The translations under genes were made by a program, and so were the position numbers. A stretch of DNA of 40,140 bases from UBA4744 sp035282865 (GTDB taxonomy: Bacteria; Actinomycetota; Acidimicrobiia; Spongiisociales; UBA4744): NCBI GenBank assembly GCA_035282865.1, contig DATEVB010000238.1:1-40140 (forward strand). The letters are read 5' to 3'. This document shows, in pieces, positions 38,256 to 40,140 of this stretch. Position 1 is the first letter of the stretch, and each line of letters begins with the position of its first letter. Below the pieces are notes generated by a model. It did no database searches. It saw nothing but the letters and a program-made list of their open reading frames with translations, and was not told where the DNA came from.

Positions 38256-39098
38256 GTGAAGAAAGTAGCGGTGGTTACCGACTCGGTCGCCATGCTTCCC
38301 GAGCAGCTTGCCGAAGGCCTGGACATTGGCGTTGTGCCCATCGTACTGAACCTGGGCGATCGCTCCTATCGAGATGGGATCGATCTGAGTACCTCGGAGT
38401 TCTACCGACTGTTGCGCACCAGCGAGAAGCTTCCGACGACGGCCGCGCCTTCCTTGGGCGAATTCGTCAAAGCGTTTGAAGAAGCCCTGACCAACGCCGA
38501 GGCGGTGGTGGCCATCCATGTCTCTGCACAGTTGACCTCCGTCTACAGAACCGCGCTGATGGCCGCCCGGTCGATCACCGGAGCACGGATCTGTGTTCTC
38601 GATTCGCAGTCCGCCACCATGGCCGAGGGGTTCGTCGCCCTGGCAGCTGCCCGGGCCGCCGCGGCCGGTGCGGATCTCGACGCGGTGGTGACCGTGGCCG
38701 AGGAGGTCCGGTCCAAGGTCCGTTTCTTCGCCTTTCTGGAGACGCTCGAGTACCTTCGACGGGGCGGACGGGTCGGTAATGCAGCCGCCCTGATGGGGAA
38801 CGCCATTCAGCTCAGGCCCATCGTTCACATCGTCGACGGACAGATCGCCTCGCTCGCTCGACCCCGCACCCGCCGCAAAGCAACCCAGGCCATGCTCGAC
38901 ATCATGGCGACTGAGGTGGCCGATCGACCGGTGCACGCCGCCGTCCTCCACGCCGACTCGCTCGATGATGCTCGGGACCTCGGCAGCCGTGTGAAAGACC
39001 AGTTCGACTGCCTGGAACTGCACGTGACCGAGTTGACCCCGGTGATGGGAACCCATACGGGTCCGGGCCTACTGGGCCTCGCGTACTACGCGGAGTAG
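38256..39098 (+). CDS. DegV/FakB-family fatty-acid-binding protein
   Basis: A 280-residue DegV protein. VAVVTDSVAMLP at the start, TTAAPSLGEF (about 61-70, the TSQPS-like loop), AIHVSAQLTSVYRTALMA and LRRGGRV are family features. In Firmicutes FakB proteins hold the fatty acid while FakA phosphorylates it to acyl phosphate, the substrate of PlsY. No FakA (DAK2-domain) gene is in the window. I chose GTG 38256, seven to eight bases from GGGAGAG; the longer frame to 38043 is antisense to the Memo gene and noise. The stop TAG shares its last G with the next gene's GTG start, and that gene is PlsY-like, a meaningful pairing. Confidence 0.9.
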   Translation: MKKVAVVTDSVAMLPEQLAEGLDIGVVPIVLNLGDRSYRDGIDLSTSEFYRLLRTSEKLPTTAAPSLGEFVKAFEEALTNAEAVVAIHVSAQLTSVYRTALMAARSITGARICVLDSQSATMAEGFVALAAARAAAAGADLDAVVTVAEEVRSKVRFFAFLETLEYLRRGGRVGNAAALMGNAIQLRPIVHIVDGQIASLARPRTRRKATQAMLDIMATEVADRPVHAAVLHADSLDDARDLGSRVKDQFDCLELHVTELTPVMGTHTGPGLLGLAYYAE

Positions 39099-39766
39099 TG
39101 GTGTTCCTCCAGGCCGCGCTGCTGATCGTCGGGGCCTGTGTGGTTGGATCGATCCCGGCCGGCTACCTGGCAGCCCGCCTCTTGAAAGGCGTGGACCTGC
39201 GCCGTTACGGGAGCGGCACTCCGACCGGGTCGATGGTCTATGAGCACGTCGCCCGATGGGCTGTGGTGCCGGTTGGCCTGTTCGACGTCGGCAAGGCCGC
39301 CCTCCCGACCTGGCTGGCCCTGCAACTGGACCTCGGTATGGGGGTAGCCACTGCGGCCGGGTTGGCAGCAGTGGCCGGGCACAGCTGGCCACTTTTCCTG
39401 GGCTTCACCGGCGGAAGAGGTCTCAGCGGGTTCCTGGGCGTGATGGCCGTGATCTTTCCGCTGGGAACGGTGTGGCTGCTCGGGTTGCTGTTCGTTGGAT
39501 GGCGACTGGGTGACTCAACAGTGTGGACTCTGGCCGGCTTGGCCACCCTTCCGGCCTTTTCCTGGATCGTCGACGGGCCGGCCATCGTACCCGTCGCGAC
39601 CGGGGCGATGCTGTTGCTCACCCTGACGAAACGAGTGGAAGCAAATCGCCGGCCTCTGCCACCGCCGGGACCCGACCGACGCCGTGTCGTGGCGCGCCGC
39701 ATGCTCTTCGACCGGGATATCAGCTCCCACCGCGACTGGATCCGCCGGACGCCGGATCAATCTTGA
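39098..39766 (+). CDS. Divergent PlsY-like membrane acyltransferase
   Basis: A 222-residue membrane protein of the PlsY (acyl-phosphate:glycerol-3-phosphate acyltransferase) family, with about five to six helices. Motif 1 is SIPAGYLAARLLKGVDLRRYG, but the usual GSGNIGATN reads GSGTPTGSM. Motif 2 is GHSWPLFLGFTGGRGLSGF, close to GHxxPxFxxFxGGKGV. The C-terminal motif 3 (HRENI-like) is absent, replaced by an Arg/Pro-rich tail. So the glycerol-3-phosphate site may be altered, although the acyl-phosphate-binding glycine loop is kept. The start is GTG 39098 or the next codon, GTG 39101; both overlap or touch the degV stop, so translation is coupled. Confidence 0.8.
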   Translation: MVFLQAALLIVGACVVGSIPAGYLAARLLKGVDLRRYGSGTPTGSMVYEHVARWAVVPVGLFDVGKAALPTWLALQLDLGMGVATAAGLAAVAGHSWPLFLGFTGGRGLSGFLGVMAVIFPLGTVWLLGLLFVGWRLGDSTVWTLAGLATLPAFSWIVDGPAIVPVATGAMLLLTLTKRVEANRRPLPPPGPDRRRVVARRMLFDRDISSHRDWIRRTPDQS

Positions 39767-39857
39767 GGTCTCCGTCAGATCCACCGGGCCGGGGGCCGGC
39801 GATCATGCCGTCTGCGATCCGGGCCCATGTTGATGCCCACCCGTATTACGCGCGGCT

Positions 39858-39961
39858 CGGGGTATGGTCGGCCTGTCGGGGGGCGGCCTCGAGCGCCAGG
39901 AGCAATTGGTTTGGAACCGGCGGCGTTGCCGGCCACCGGCGGTCCGCCCGGGGTATGGTCG
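39858..39961 (+). repeat. Pair of 13-base direct repeats (CGGGGTATGGTCG)
   Basis: Copies at 39858-39870 and 39949-39961 lie in the 260-base gap between the PlsY-like and PPOX genes. Each contains TATGGT, a good -10 hexamer; they could be tandem promoters or binding sites for one factor. The rest of the gap shows no gene. Confidence 0.45.
39954..39959 (+). promoter_or_regulatory. -10 box (TATGGT) before the PPOX leader
   Basis: TATGGT in the second repeat copy would start transcription near 39966, just ahead of a GGGAGAGGGGAG ribosome site. Confidence 0.45.
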
Positions 39962-39982
39962 AGCAGGGAGAGGGGAGTTGAG

Positions 39983-40030
39983 ATGCTCGCAACCCACCGC
40001 CAGGCGACCTCCGGTTCGCTCTCACCGTGA
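39983..40030 (+). CDS. Possible 15-residue leader peptide coupled to the PPOX gene
   Basis: ATG 39983 follows GGGAGAGGGGAG at good distance, the best ribosome site in the area, and opens a frame of 15 codons (MLATHRQATSGSLSP) ending in TGA 40028-40030. That TGA overlaps the GTG start of the PPOX gene as GTGA. The PPOX gene itself has no site, so it probably depends on ribosomes finishing this peptide. The composition gives no amino-acid attenuation signal. Confidence 0.4.
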   Translation: MLATHRQATSGSLSP

Positions 40031-40140
40031 ACGAGCAGGAGGCGTGGAAGCGCCTGACCGGCGGCGCAGCCGCACGCCTGGCCACGGTTGACCCGGCCGG
40101 GCAGCCTCATCTCGTACCATTCGTTTTCGTCGTAGACGAA
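40027..40140 (+). CDS. PPOX-class flavin/F420-dependent protein, N-terminal part
   Basis: The first 38 residues of a gene cut by the window edge. NEQEAWKRLTGGAAARLATVDPAGQPHLVPFVFVVDE is the classic opening of pyridoxamine-5'-phosphate-oxidase-like split-barrel proteins (xRLATVDxxGxPHxVPxxF), in actinobacteria often F420-binding. Only GTG 40027 is available as a start: the frame closes at 39979-39981 and contains no other start codon. No ribosome site precedes it, but the preceding mini-frame overlaps it as GTGA. Confidence 0.8.
   Translation, partial: MNEQEAWKRLTGGAAARLATVDPAGQPHLVPFVFVVDE

Overview
This window looks like ordinary chromosome from a high-G+C actinobacterium. Support: strong G/C preference at third codon positions, many GTG starts, a deazaflavin (F420) type nitroreductase-family enzyme and a PPOX-class flavin/F420 protein, and many genes preceded at leaderless distance by a TAnnnT -10 box. 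An uncultured lineage near Acidimicrobiia is my guess, not a demonstrated placement. I saw no insertion sequence, phage gene, CRISPR array, rRNA or tRNA.

Layout. 1-64 is the tail of a gene. 537-2555 (+) holds a PspC-domain protein, a membrane protein and a TGS-domain GTPase. 2710-13616 (-) is a tightly packed ten-gene block. In transcription order it encodes: a cyanuric acid hydrolase/barbiturase family ring-opening amidohydrolase; DUF2877, FdrA and DUF1116 proteins (homologues of the AllH/AllF/AllG subunits of E. coli oxamate carbamoyltransferase); the FAD, [2Fe-2S] and molybdopterin subunits of a xanthine-dehydrogenase-family hydroxylase; an unknown 252-residue protein; a thiolase-fold protein lacking the usual nucleophilic Cys; and its DUF35 OB-fold/Zn-ribbon partner. 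A yeast-type cytosine deaminase (13770-14207, +) is divergent from the head of this block. Together they suggest oxidative pyrimidine catabolism: cytosine to uracil (deaminase), uracil to barbiturate (Mo hydroxylase), barbiturate to ureidomalonate (barbiturase), then phosphorolysis of ureidomalonate, an N-carbamoyl amide closely resembling oxalurate, to malonamate and carbamoyl phosphate. This is the most interesting hypothesis in the window.

14261-25000 is mixed housekeeping: TypA/BipA, a small membrane protein, a degenerate HAD-like protein, a DEAD-box helicase with a hairpin at its predicted mRNA 5' end, a tandem GNAT protein, a VOC protein, the deazaflavin enzyme, a membrane protein, an SDR, a small conserved-looking protein, an orphan response regulator and a Nfu_N/HEAT fusion. 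25052-32550 carries a prolyl oligopeptidase, Lon with a palindromic operator candidate, three small ORFs (two with CxxC motifs) and the debranching enzyme GlgX.

32583-40140 carries an MFS transporter, a secreted/anchored protein with a two-helix partner, a candidate small ORF with a repeated peptide motif, a PflX-type and an AmmeMemoRadiSam-type radical SAM pair overlapping head to tail, a convergent Memo (AmrB) gene, a DegV/FakB-type fatty-acid-binding protein overlapping a divergent PlsY-like acyltransferase, and the start of a PPOX-class gene that may be translationally coupled to a 15-codon leader peptide.
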